From Flavobacteriales bacterium (lineage in GTDB: Bacteria > Bacteroidota > Bacteroidia > Flavobacteriales > UA16): a stretch of DNA of 7,479 bases. Made by a program: the position numbers and the translations under genes. A model generated the notes under the pieces. It was not told where the DNA came from and searched no databases. It saw only the letters and a program-made list of their open reading frames with translations. This document shows, in pieces, positions 1-7,292 of this stretch. Where the stretch lies: NCBI GenBank assembly GCA_030831885.1, contig JAURKF010000321.1:1-7479 (forward strand). The letters are read 5' to 3'. The first letter of the stretch is position 1; each line of letters starts with the position of its first letter.

Positions 1-312
1 GAAATCATTCATTTGGCGGAAAGTAGCGCTGTGGGTTTTGATTTGTATGAAGAAAAAATTCCCGTGTCGCCGAAAACAATCGAAGCGGCCAAAGAATTCA
101 ACCTTGACTTCACGACGTGCGCCCTCAATGGCGGAGAAGACTATGAGTTGTTGTTCACCATTAAACCCGGCGACTACGAAAAGATCAAAGGGAATCCCAG
201 CCTGACAGTCATTGGTCATGCCACGGCCGACGTTATGGGCTGCAGGCTCATTGCGCGCAGCGGCGAAACAATAACACTTCGCGCTCAGGGATGGAACGCG
301 TTTAATCAATAA
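1..312 (+). CDS. thiL: Thiamine-monophosphate kinase, C-terminal part (5' end outside window)
   Basis: This is the last 103 residues of ThiL, open from base 1 in frame 1 and ending at TAA 310-312. ThiL phosphorylates thiamine monophosphate with ATP to give thiamine diphosphate, the last step of cofactor synthesis, in the cytoplasm. The identifying signature is the conserved ThiL/PurM-superfamily motif LNGGEDYELLFT at fragment residues 42-53, followed by the family-typical IGHAT strand and an AQGWN-type C-terminus common in Bacteroidota ThiL. The fragment also starts with the end of the helix that precedes the YEEKIP strand. A TTG at base 13 is not a real start, since the frame continues upstream. 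The ATP-binding N-terminal half lies outside the window, so its catalytic residues cannot be checked. The gene is followed after 64 bp by porZ on the same strand, close enough for co-transcription; no terminator hairpin is visible between them. Confidence 0.93.
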   Translation, partial: EIIHLAESSAVGFDLYEEKIPVSPKTIEAAKEFNLDFTTCALNGGEDYELLFTIKPGDYEKIKGNPSLTVIGHATADVMGCRLIARSGETITLRAQGWNAFNQ

Positions 313-376
313 ACCCTTTCTTTGTGGTCATATACGAAAACGAACTTTACGGCGTTCCTTGCACGCTCGTATCTTT

Positions 377-2725
377 ATGAAAAATGCTCTCCTTATTTTG
401 TTTTTCCTGCTGCCTTGCGCTCTTCTAAGCCAATACAGCATCGGCACATGGCGTGACCACTTCCCTTATAATCGTTGCATCGATTTGTGTGCTGCCAACA
501 ACTTCATTTTCGCAGCAACAGCCAATTCTGTTTTTTCCTACGACCAATTCACAGGAGAAATTGCTCGCTACAATAAAACCAACAAACTCAGTGATGTAGG
601 CATCAGCGCACTCGAATTCGATCCTGTATCCCAATTTGTAGTGGTAGGATACAGCAACGGAAATGTTGATCTTTTCAATGACAAAGAGGTGTACAACATT
701 CCATTTATCAAATTCAGTACACTCATCGGTGATAAAACTATTTACGACATCTATCCCTTTGGCGACCGCATTTTCCTAAGTACGGGTTTTGGTGTGGTGG
801 TAATTGATGTACCGGGTAAAGAAATAAAAGAAACATATTTCATTGGAACATCTGGTGAAGCGTTGCGAGTGAAGGATATCGCAATTAACGGACAAACTAT
901 CTATGCGGCAACGGAGCAAGGGCTGCGCAGTGCCGATGTAAATAACACCTTCTTGTCCAACTTTGAAAACTGGTCAACCGTTGAAGATTTGCCGGGCAAC
1001 AACCCGCCTACACACATTGAGTTCTTCGATAATCAAATGGTCCTAGCAATACCCGATGAGATAAGCGACACGGTATGGAGCAAAGAACTTAATGGTACAA
1101 ACTGGGTTCCGCGATTTCCCTTAGAAAACTTTCATGTCAATCAACTATGGAGTAATGGAGAGTGGTTCACAGTATCCGGCAACTACGCATATTGGTACAG
1201 CCACAATAATCTTGAATCACGGATTGTGATTTCAATGGTGGCAGACCGACTGCTGCACACCTACAATGCGTTGATCGACTTCAACGGTTATGCCTGGGCA
1301 GCCGACAAATTCAGTGGGCTATTGCTTTCCAAAGATCCCTTCGGTTTTGAAGATTTGCTCATTAGTCCTGATGGTCCCAACTCGGATGATTGCAGGCGCA
1401 TTACCGCATACAACAACAACATTTGGATTGCACATGGCGGCGTTCGCGCCGATTGGGGCAATAACTTTAACTCTGATGGTGTATCGGCATTCGTCGATGA
1501 TCGGTGGATATCAATTTCCGCTGACACGGCGCAGAGCGCGGGGTTGCATTTCAATAATTCCAATCAATACGTGATGGACTTTATGGATTTCGCAGTTGAT
1601 CCCATCGACAACTCCATTGTTTACGGCGCTTCATGGGAAGAAGGACTAGTAAGGGTTGACATCCCCAACAGACGGCTCATCCCTGTGAACGGCACTGCAA
1701 CTACAGGGCCCGACCCGGACGGTATTACGAACCAATATGAAAGAACCGCCGTTGGTGGTGTTGCGTTTTCAAAGGAAGGAATTCTCTGGTGCACCAACGG
1801 ATATACAAAGCACGCACTACACGCACTGGATAGAGATGGTAATTTTTACGATTATGATTTCGGTTCAGCAATAGGCAACGAAGAAAAAGTGGCTGATCTG
1901 CTTATTTCTGAAAATGGTTTTGTGTGGGCTAACGTAATTGGAAAAGGATTGCTGGTACTTAACAACAACGCAACTCCAGGCATTTTTAGTGATGATAACT
2001 TCAAGCTCCTGACAGATGCTGAAGGCAATGGGAAATTACCTTCAAAAGATGTGCTATGTATGGAAGAAGATTTGGATGGTGAAGTATGGGTTGGAACAGG
2101 AGCGGGGCTCTCTATTTTCTATAGCCCGGGTTCCATTTTCGAAGAGGGAAATTTCGACTCTGAACAAATTCTCATTCAACAGGACGGGAACACCCAAATT
2201 TTGCTAGAAACAGAGGCCATCAACTGTATTGAAATCGATGGCAGCAATCGCAAGTGGCTTGGTACCAAAAGCAGTGGTGTTTATCTTCTAAGTGATGACG
2301 GCCTTCGTGAAGTGTATCATTTTACGGAAGAAAACAGCCCCTTACCATCCAATACGGTTTATGATATCGCCATAAACCACGCGAACGGCGAAGTTTTCTT
2401 TGCAACTGAAAACGGTGTGGTTGGGTTCTTCTCCACCGCCACCAACTTCGACAATGAAATGTCGAATGTTCGAGTATTCCCAAACCCTGTGAGGCCCGAT
2501 TACGATGGCAATATCACCATTGATGGACTAGCTTACAATACCAGCGTTAAAATAACCGACATTCAAGGAAATATTTTATTCGAAACGGAAAGCGAAGGTG
2601 GGAGAGCAGTTTGGAATGGCCTGCTTACGGACGGGTCTAAACCGGCAACAGGGGTTTACCTTGTTTATGTTTCTACACCCCTTGGAACCGCCGATGATGT
2701 GAGGAAGTTGACTTTCATCCGATAA
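377..2725 (+). CDS. porZ: Type IX secretion system attachment-complex protein PorZ (beta-propeller protein with C-terminal sorting-type domain)
   Basis: The 782-residue product looks like PorZ, which in Porphyromonas gingivalis (about 776 residues) works with PorU, PorV and PorQ on the outer surface to cleave secreted cargo and attach it to A-LPS. I start it at ATG 377; the TTG 18 bases upstream would only put HARIF-type polar residues before the signal peptide. Residues 1-18 form a signal peptide (MKN, then a leucine-rich core, cleavage likely before Q19 or Y20). The PorZ-type N-terminal propeller follows, with the IGTWRDH strand, a VFSYD blade near residue 56 and the KLSDVGIS motif. Propeller repeats continue to about residue 690, including regulator-propeller-like blades VWVGTGAGLS (570-579) and KWLGTKSSGVYLL (626-638). 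Residues 697-782 form a type A sorting-like domain: FPNPVRPDY, VKITDIQGN, GVYLVYV and terminal KLTFIR. No DNA-binding or kinase domain is present, so generic 'two-component regulator propeller' labels would mislead. Assignment rests on recalled family resemblance; a different propeller protein with a sorting domain is the alternative. Confidence 0.83.
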   Translation: MKNALLILFFLLPCALLSQYSIGTWRDHFPYNRCIDLCAANNFIFAATANSVFSYDQFTGEIARYNKTNKLSDVGISALEFDPVSQFVVVGYSNGNVDLFNDKEVYNIPFIKFSTLIGDKTIYDIYPFGDRIFLSTGFGVVVIDVPGKEIKETYFIGTSGEALRVKDIAINGQTIYAATEQGLRSADVNNTFLSNFENWSTVEDLPGNNPPTHIEFFDNQMVLAIPDEISDTVWSKELNGTNWVPRFPLENFHVNQLWSNGEWFTVSGNYAYWYSHNNLESRIVISMVADRLLHTYNALIDFNGYAWAADKFSGLLLSKDPFGFEDLLISPDGPNSDDCRRITAYNNNIWIAHGGVRADWGNNFNSDGVSAFVDDRWISISADTAQSAGLHFNNSNQYVMDFMDFAVDPIDNSIVYGASWEEGLVRVDIPNRRLIPVNGTATTGPDPDGITNQYERTAVGGVAFSKEGILWCTNGYTKHALHALDRDGNFYDYDFGSAIGNEEKVADLLISENGFVWANVIGKGLLVLNNNATPGIFSDDNFKLLTDAEGNGKLPSKDVLCMEEDLDGEVWVGTGAGLSIFYSPGSIFEEGNFDSEQILIQQDGNTQILLETEAINCIEIDGSNRKWLGTKSSGVYLLSDDGLREVYHFTEENSPLPSNTVYDIAINHANGEVFFATENGVVGFFSTATNFDNEMSNVRVFPNPVRPDYDGNITIDGLAYNTSVKITDIQGNILFETESEGGRAVWNGLLTDGSKPATGVYLVYVSTPLGTADDVRKLTFIR

Positions 2726-2741
2726 AAGTTTTTACAAGTCC

Positions 2742-2772
2742 TTTTTAAGACAAATACCAAGTCCTATTTTTG
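2742..2772 (+). promoter_or_regulatory. Probable Bacteroidota-type promoter of purF
   Basis: TATTTTTG at 2765-2772 is an exact match to the Bacteroidota -7 consensus TANNTTTG. A T-tract at 2742-2746 lies 18-19 bases upstream, where the -33 TTTG element belongs, though it ends in T rather than G. Transcription would begin near 2778-2780, giving a leader of about 40 bases to ATG 2819. The site lies in the 93-bp gap after porZ, so purF probably has its own promoter even if readthrough from porZ also occurs. The promoter position is inferred from consensus only. Confidence 0.6.
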
Positions 2773-2783
2773 CGTGCTCTTAA

Positions 2784-2809
2784 GCCGATTGTTTCTTATT
2801 TCAATCGGC
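2784..2809 (+). promoter_or_regulatory. Stem-loop in the purF leader
   Basis: GCCGATTG (2784-2791) and CAATCGGC (2802-2809) are perfect 8-bp inverted complements around a 10-base T-rich loop. The stem ends nine bases before the chosen purF start and begins just after the predicted transcription start. No T-run follows it, so it is not a normal intrinsic terminator for porZ. It could be a 5'-end mRNA stem, a translation-control hairpin or, as DNA, a palindromic protein site. The function is unknown. Confidence 0.55.
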
Positions 2810-2818
2810 ATTCGCAAC

Positions 2819-4723
2819 ATGAGCGATGCAATCAAGCATGAGTGTGGTATCGCGCTCCTCCGACTGAAGAAGCCTCTTCAGTTTTATGCCGAGAAATACG
2901 GAACTGCTTTTTACGGCCTCAACAAAATGTATTTGTTGATGGAAAAACAGCACAATAGAGGGCAAGATGGCGCCGGTATCGCTAATATAAAAATCGATAT
3001 GCCTCCCGGAAAGCGCTATATCAGCCGAATGCGCAGCAACGATCCGCAACCAATTCGCGATCTTTTTTCCAAAGTGATGACGCGCTTCGAAGAACTCGAA
3101 CGTTCACGACCGGATAAACTTGGCGATACACAGTATTTAAAAGATAACTACGCTTTCACGGGTGAACTTTTTTTGGGTCACCTCCGATATGGTACCTACG
3201 GAGGAAACAGCATAGAAAACTGCCACCCCTTCCTTCGCGAAAACAATTGGATGACACGCAATTTGGTGGTTGCAGGCAACTTCAACTTAACCAACGTAGA
3301 TGAGCTCTTCCAACTACTCATCGACCTCGGACAGCACCCCAAGCAAAAGGCCGACACAGTAACCGTGATGGAAAAAATTGGCCACTTTCTCGATGAAGAA
3401 AACCAACTTCAGTTCGATCGATTCAAGCAAGAAGGCCACGACAATAAAAAAATCACCGAACTCATCTCAGAAAATCTCGACGTGCAGCGCATGCTTACGC
3501 GCGCCACACGCGACTTCGATGGTGGTTTCGCTATTGCCGGTCTCATTGGTCATGGCGATGCATTCGTTCTGCGCGATTCTTCCGGTATTCGACCTGCTTA
3601 TTGGTTCGAGAATGAAGAGGTTGCTGTTGTTGCTTCCGAACGTCCGCCTATTCAGGCCGCATTCAACGCACCACTTAGCGACATTCACGAGCTACAACCG
3701 GGGCATGCTTTTATCATTAAGAAAAATGGTGACTCCGGTGTAAAACCCATCATTGAGCCGCTTGAAAAAAAATCTTGCTCGTTCGAACGCATCTACTTTT
3801 CACGAGGTAACGATGAGTCAATCTACACGGAGCGTCAGACATTAGGAAAAAATGTCGTCCCTCAAATTCTGGAAGCCGTAAACTACGACCTCGACAACAC
3901 GGTCTTCTCGTTCATTCCCAACACAGCAGAAATCGCGTTTTATGGCATGATGAAAGCACTGGAAGATCACCTCAACGATGTTAAGATCAGAGAAATCCAA
4001 GCCTTGGGAAATAATGCATCTGCTGATGCAATTGAGAAAATTATTCGCAAGCGAGCACGCCTCGAAAAAATTGCTATTAAGGATGTAAAGCTGCGCACTT
4101 TCATCACGCAAGACAGCGCACGCGATGAAATGGTAGCGCACGTTTACGATACAACTCACGGAGCTGTGAAGCGCGGAGTGGATACACTTGTTGTTATCGA
4201 CGATTCCATAGTGCGTGGCACAACGCTGAAGCGTTCTATCATCAAAATGCTAGATCGTCTAGGCCCGAAAAAAATCATCATAGTTTCTTCGGCACCTCAA
4301 ATACGCTATCCCGATTGTTATGGTATCGATATGGCGAAAATGGGTGACTTCATTGCATTTCAAGCGGCGATTGCTCTGCATAAAGAGCAAGGCAGCTACG
4401 ATACGATCACCAATCATGTATTGCACGAATACCAAGCGATAGAATCGTTGCCAAAAGCCGATCAACAGAACTGCGTGCGTTCCATTTATTCGGCATTCTC
4501 CGCTGAAAAAATCTCCGAAAAAATCGCGCAACTCGTCACTCCTGCAGGAACCCAAGCTGAGGTTCAAGTAATCTTCCAAACGATTGAAGGTTTGCACAAT
4601 GCTTGCCCCAACCACTCCGGTGACTGGTATTTCACGGGAAACTACCCTACACCGGGCGGACACCGTGTCGTAAATCGAGCTTTCGTAAACTACATGGAGG
4701 GGAGAAACGAGCGAGCCTACTAG
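2819..4723 (+). CDS. purF: Amidophosphoribosyltransferase, long Bacteroidota form
   Basis: The 634-residue enzyme transfers ammonia from glutamine to PRPP to form phosphoribosylamine, the committed step of purine synthesis. ATG 2819 is chosen over GTG 2774 because it gives an 8-residue propeptide (MSDAIKHE) before the nucleophile Cys9, as in related proteins, and because the GTG sits right beside the predicted -7 promoter box. The N-terminal class II glutaminase domain shows ECGIAL at the nucleophile, QHNRGQDGAG near 44-53, LRYGT with Arg123, and GNFN with Gly153-Asn154 for the oxyanion pocket. The phosphoribosyltransferase domain has the PRPP loop VVIDDSIVRGTT at 458-469, then SSAPQIRYPDCYGID. 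The protein is about 130 residues longer than E. coli PurF (505 residues), with extra segments inside the glutaminase domain and a conserved tail ending NERAY. Where classical PurF has the ARPDS motif after FEYIYF, this one reads FERIYFSRGNDE. The stop codon overlaps that of the opposing DUF2480 gene. Confidence 0.93.
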   Translation: MSDAIKHECGIALLRLKKPLQFYAEKYGTAFYGLNKMYLLMEKQHNRGQDGAGIANIKIDMPPGKRYISRMRSNDPQPIRDLFSKVMTRFEELERSRPDKLGDTQYLKDNYAFTGELFLGHLRYGTYGGNSIENCHPFLRENNWMTRNLVVAGNFNLTNVDELFQLLIDLGQHPKQKADTVTVMEKIGHFLDEENQLQFDRFKQEGHDNKKITELISENLDVQRMLTRATRDFDGGFAIAGLIGHGDAFVLRDSSGIRPAYWFENEEVAVVASERPPIQAAFNAPLSDIHELQPGHAFIIKKNGDSGVKPIIEPLEKKSCSFERIYFSRGNDESIYTERQTLGKNVVPQILEAVNYDLDNTVFSFIPNTAEIAFYGMMKALEDHLNDVKIREIQALGNNASADAIEKIIRKRARLEKIAIKDVKLRTFITQDSARDEMVAHVYDTTHGAVKRGVDTLVVIDDSIVRGTTLKRSIIKMLDRLGPKKIIIVSSAPQIRYPDCYGIDMAKMGDFIAFQAAIALHKEQGSYDTITNHVLHEYQAIESLPKADQQNCVRSIYSAFSAEKISEKIAQLVTPAGTQAEVQVIFQTIEGLHNACPNHSGDWYFTGNYPTPGGHRVVNRAFVNYMEGRNERAY

Positions 4724-5223
4724 CTACGCTTATACACAGGAACAGTGCTGCAAGGCTCGCCAAACATAATGCTGCGAGCTACAGGACGAAGCTTTACAAC
4801 AAGGTCAACATATGCAGATTGAGGAACAGGAAGGTTACTGCATCCCTTAATTACACAGCGTTTATCGCGATAATTCTCTGCATCCAATTCCTCTACAACC
4901 TTTCTGAATAAAACCTCTTCCAGCGTCTGCTGATTGCCAAAGACGATGGTGCCTGCCACACCCGACAGTGACGAGGAAACAAGCATATAGGCCCACGCGG
5001 GAATAATTGCATCTACTGAACAGAATACTGCAACGTGCTTTTTTTGATATTGATTCCAATCTGTTGCAGAAATCCAAGTGCGAAAGTCCTTTTCACGTAA
5101 AGCCATTCCTTGCCAAAGTTGATTGGCTAAATCGATGGATACACGTTCACCCTCCGGATAAAACTCCTCCAAATCAATTGTAATAATGCCACTGGCTGCG
5201 ACCTTGTTTACGATTTCATCCAT
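4720..5223 (-). CDS. DUF2480 family protein of unknown function
   Basis: This 167-residue protein fits DUF2480, a family of uniform length found mainly in Bacteroidota and not assigned a biochemical role that I know of. Recognisable blocks, in order, are ITIDLEEFYPEGER (14-27), MALREKDFR (40-48), CSVDAIIPAWAYM (68-80), VIKGCSNLPVPQSAYV (124-139) and IMFGEPCSTVPVYK (152-165). Four cysteines, C68, C123, C128 and C158, stand in or beside these blocks; metal or cluster binding is possible but is only my inference. There is no signal peptide or membrane segment, so it should be cytoplasmic. The start is ATG at 5221-5223, 15 bases after the dxs stop on the same strand, so the two are almost certainly co-transcribed. 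No Shine-Dalgarno sequence is visible, which is usual here. Its TAG stop lies in the CTAG palindrome shared with the purF stop. Family assignment is from recall of conserved blocks. Confidence 0.86.
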   Translation of the reverse strand: MDEIVNKVAASGIITIDLEEFYPEGERVSIDLANQLWQGMALREKDFRTWISATDWNQYQKKHVAVFCSVDAIIPAWAYMLVSSSLSGVAGTIVFGNQQTLEEVLFRKVVEELDAENYRDKRCVIKGCSNLPVPQSAYVDLVVKLRPVARSIMFGEPCSTVPVYKRS

Positions 5224-5238
5224 GGCTCGAAGATATGA

Positions 5239-7179
5239 CTAGGCCGTTCTTCGCTCCGAGACTGCCTCGCTAAGCATTTCTTCGGCGGTAGCAACCATAG
5301 CGGCCACATCGTATTGGCATTCAGCATAGAGCTCGTCCTGCGTACCATGCTCAACCAAGCGATCAGGAATACCCAAACGCTTCACCTGCGATTGATACCC
5401 ATTATCGACCATAAATTCAAGCACCGCGCTGCCCATTCCACCTTGCAAACACCCATCTTCAACAGTAATGACATGCTTGAATTTACCGAATACTTCATGA
5501 AGCAAGAGTTCGTCAATCGGTTTCACAAATCGCATATCGTATAACGCCGCACTGATTCCTAACTGATTCAGTTGATCGCATGCTTGCAACGCATAATTAC
5601 CCATCGGGCCGATGCTCAATATCGCAACATCAGAACCGGAACGCACCTTGCGACCTGTACCAGGCTTGATAAGTTGATATGGTGTTTTCCATTCTGTCAT
5701 GACTCCGTTTCCGCGAGGATATCGAATCGAAAATGGGCCGTAGTTCTCATGCTGCGCTGTGTACATCAGATTGCGCAACTCGCTTTCGTTCATAGGCGAT
5801 GCAACAATCATATTCGGAATAGAGCGCATATACGCCAAATCGTATGCACCGTGGTGGGTAGGGCCATCGGCACCCACCACTCCTCCGCGATCCAAACAAA
5901 ACACCACCTGCAACTTCTGCAAGGCAACATCATGTATTACCTGGTCGAAGGCGCGTTGCATAAATGAACTATAGATATTACAAAATGGAATCAGTCCTTG
6001 CGTTGCCATACCGGCACTGAATGTGACAGCGTGTTGCTCCGCAATTCCCACATCAAACGCTCTATCCGGCATTGCTTCCATCATGAACTTGAGTGAGCAG
6101 CCCGAAGGCATCGCAGGAGTTACACCTACAATCTTCTCATTCTTCTCAGCCAATTCTATGATGGTGTGACCGAACACATCCTGATACAACGGCGGCTGTG
6201 GTGACTTAGGCACAACTTTCACAATCTCGCCTGTTTCCTTATTGAAGACCCCGGGTGCATGCCATTTCGTGGGACTGCCTTTTTCTGCCGGCTCATAGCC
6301 CTTACCTTTCATAGTCACGCAATGCAGGATCTTTGGGCCGGGTATATCTTTCAAATCCTTGAGCACAGAAGCTAGATGCTCCACATCGTGACCATCAATA
6401 GGGCCGAAGTATCGCCAATTCAGCGATTCAAACAAATTGCTTTCCTTCACTAAAGACGACTTTAGCGACTCAGAAACCTTATGCACTATAGACTGCGCGT
6501 TGGATCCAAAAGATGAAAGCTTACCAAGTAAATTCCATACTTCATCCTTTACCTTGTTGTAGGTATGCGAAGTAGTAATATCTGTGAGGTATTCCTTAAG
6601 TGCGCCAACATTCGGGTCAATACTCATGCAATTATCATTGAGCACAACCAGCATATTCGCATCGGCCGTGCCTCCATGGTTTAGGCCCTCAAAAGCAAGT
6701 CCCGCAGTCATCGCGCCATCGCCTATAACAGCAATCACCTGACGATCTTTTTCCTTTTTGATTTTCGACGCAACAGCCATTCCTACCGCTGCACTTATAG
6801 ATGTAGAGGAGTGCCCAACCCCAAACGTATCGTATTCGCTCTCGCTGCGTTTCGGAAACCCGCTAATTCCTTTGTACTTCCGATTCGTGTGAAACACATC
6901 GCGACGACCTGTGAGAATCTTGTGGCCGTAGGCTTGGTGGCCAACATCCCAAATCAACTGATCGTAAGGTGTATTGAACACATAGTGCAATGCCACGGTC
7001 AATTCTACCACCCCCAAGCTAGCCCCAAAGTGGCCTCCCTTCTCGCTTACGATATCAACGATGTACTGTCGCAATTCTTTAGAAAGCTGCGGTAACTGCT
7101 CGGTTGTAAGCAATTGGCGCAGGTCTTCAGGGGTCTGTATTTGGGCAAGCAACGGGCCCGGCACGTATGGATTACTCAT
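5239..7179 (-). CDS. dxs: 1-deoxy-D-xylulose-5-phosphate synthase
   Basis: The 646-residue enzyme condenses pyruvate and glyceraldehyde 3-phosphate to DXP with thiamine diphosphate. It opens the MEP isoprenoid pathway and also supplies DXP for thiamine and, in some bacteria, pyridoxal. The full transketolase-like layout is present. The N-terminal diphosphate-binding domain has GGHFGASLG with His50, WDVGHQAY (77-84), the GDG motif GDGAMTAGLAFEGLNHGG (153-170) and its partner NDNCMSI (181-187). The pyrimidine-binding domain has the catalytic Glu381 in IAEQHAVTF, then DRGGVVGADGPTHHG (430-444) and RYPRGNG. The C-terminal transketolase domain has DMRFVKPID and TVEDGCLQGGMGSAV. All expected key residues are present and the length is normal. 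ATG 7177-7179 is the only sensible start, because an in-frame TAG lies four codons upstream. The DUF2480 gene follows after 15 bases and purQ ends 113 bases upstream on the same strand, so dxs heads or sits inside a small operon. Confidence 0.97.
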   Translation of the reverse strand: MSNPYVPGPLLAQIQTPEDLRQLLTTEQLPQLSKELRQYIVDIVSEKGGHFGASLGVVELTVALHYVFNTPYDQLIWDVGHQAYGHKILTGRRDVFHTNRKYKGISGFPKRSESEYDTFGVGHSSTSISAAVGMAVASKIKKEKDRQVIAVIGDGAMTAGLAFEGLNHGGTADANMLVVLNDNCMSIDPNVGALKEYLTDITTSHTYNKVKDEVWNLLGKLSSFGSNAQSIVHKVSESLKSSLVKESNLFESLNWRYFGPIDGHDVEHLASVLKDLKDIPGPKILHCVTMKGKGYEPAEKGSPTKWHAPGVFNKETGEIVKVVPKSPQPPLYQDVFGHTIIELAEKNEKIVGVTPAMPSGCSLKFMMEAMPDRAFDVGIAEQHAVTFSAGMATQGLIPFCNIYSSFMQRAFDQVIHDVALQKLQVVFCLDRGGVVGADGPTHHGAYDLAYMRSIPNMIVASPMNESELRNLMYTAQHENYGPFSIRYPRGNGVMTEWKTPYQLIKPGTGRKVRSGSDVAILSIGPMGNYALQACDQLNQLGISAALYDMRFVKPIDELLLHEVFGKFKHVITVEDGCLQGGMGSAVLEFMVDNGYQSQVKRLGIPDRLVEHGTQDELYAECQYDVAAMVATAEEMLSEAVSERRTA

Positions 7180-7188
7180 AAGAAAACG

Positions 7189-7276
7189 CTACTCGTGAAA
7201 TTGACGATAGCAAACAATATAACAAGGTGTTTAACAGAAAGTTCGCTAAGATATTCTATGAGGCCTACTTGTGAAA
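7189..7276. repeat. Pair of 12-nt direct repeats upstream of dxs
   Basis: CTACTCGTGAAA (7189-7200) and CTACTTGTGAAA (7265-7276) match at 11 of 12 bases in the same orientation, with 64 bases between. One copy lies just before the dxs start and includes the in-frame stop that fixes that start; the other overlaps the possible -33 element. They could be a pair of regulator sites, but two imperfect short copies can arise by chance. Confidence 0.3.
7246..7276 (-). promoter_or_regulatory. Possible dxs promoter
   Basis: Read on the minus strand, TTTC (7276-7273), a 19-base spacer and TATCTTAG (7253-7246) resemble the Bacteroidota TTTG-N19-TANNTTTG promoter, with one mismatch in each element. It would start transcription near 7239 and give a leader of about 60 bases for dxs and the DUF2480 gene. 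No terminator is visible after purQ, so readthrough from purQ is an equally good source of dxs transcript. Confidence 0.3.
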
Positions 7277-7292
7277 GCGGCATTTCAAAATT

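Noticed and set aside
332..372. 6-bp inverted repeat ATACGA / TCGTAT and a weak promoter-like TTTG (321-324) before porZ
   Set aside because: The arms are short and 29 bases apart, and no TANNTTTG box lies at the right distance from the TTTG, so chance is the simpler explanation. Co-transcription with thiL is as likely.
1290..1574. Overlapping open frames on both strands within porZ (plus 1290-1574, minus 1288-1563)
   Set aside because: Both are out of frame with a continuous signal peptide to sorting-domain protein and show low-complexity or unstructured sequence.
2726..2760. T-runs after porZ as an intrinsic terminator
   Set aside because: No GC-rich hairpin precedes either T-run, and the later one fits better as the -33 element of the purF promoter.
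3842..4159. Open frame of 105 codons on the minus strand inside purF
   Set aside because: It is fully covered by the well-conserved purF coding frame and its product resembles no family I know.
4259..4663. Open frame of 134 codons on the minus strand inside the 3' part of purF
   Set aside because: It is antisense to the conserved PRPP loop and C-terminal tail of PurF, and has no domain or separate start signal.
5572..5967. Open frame of 131 codons on the plus strand inside dxs
   Set aside because: It lies wholly antisense to a dxs with all expected motifs, and its translation shows no recognisable domain and the arginine, histidine and cysteine-rich look of a shadow frame.
7180..7292. Thiamine diphosphate riboswitch upstream of dxs
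   Set aside because: The conserved CTGAGA core and the downstream conserved helix sequence are not present on the minus strand of this short gap.
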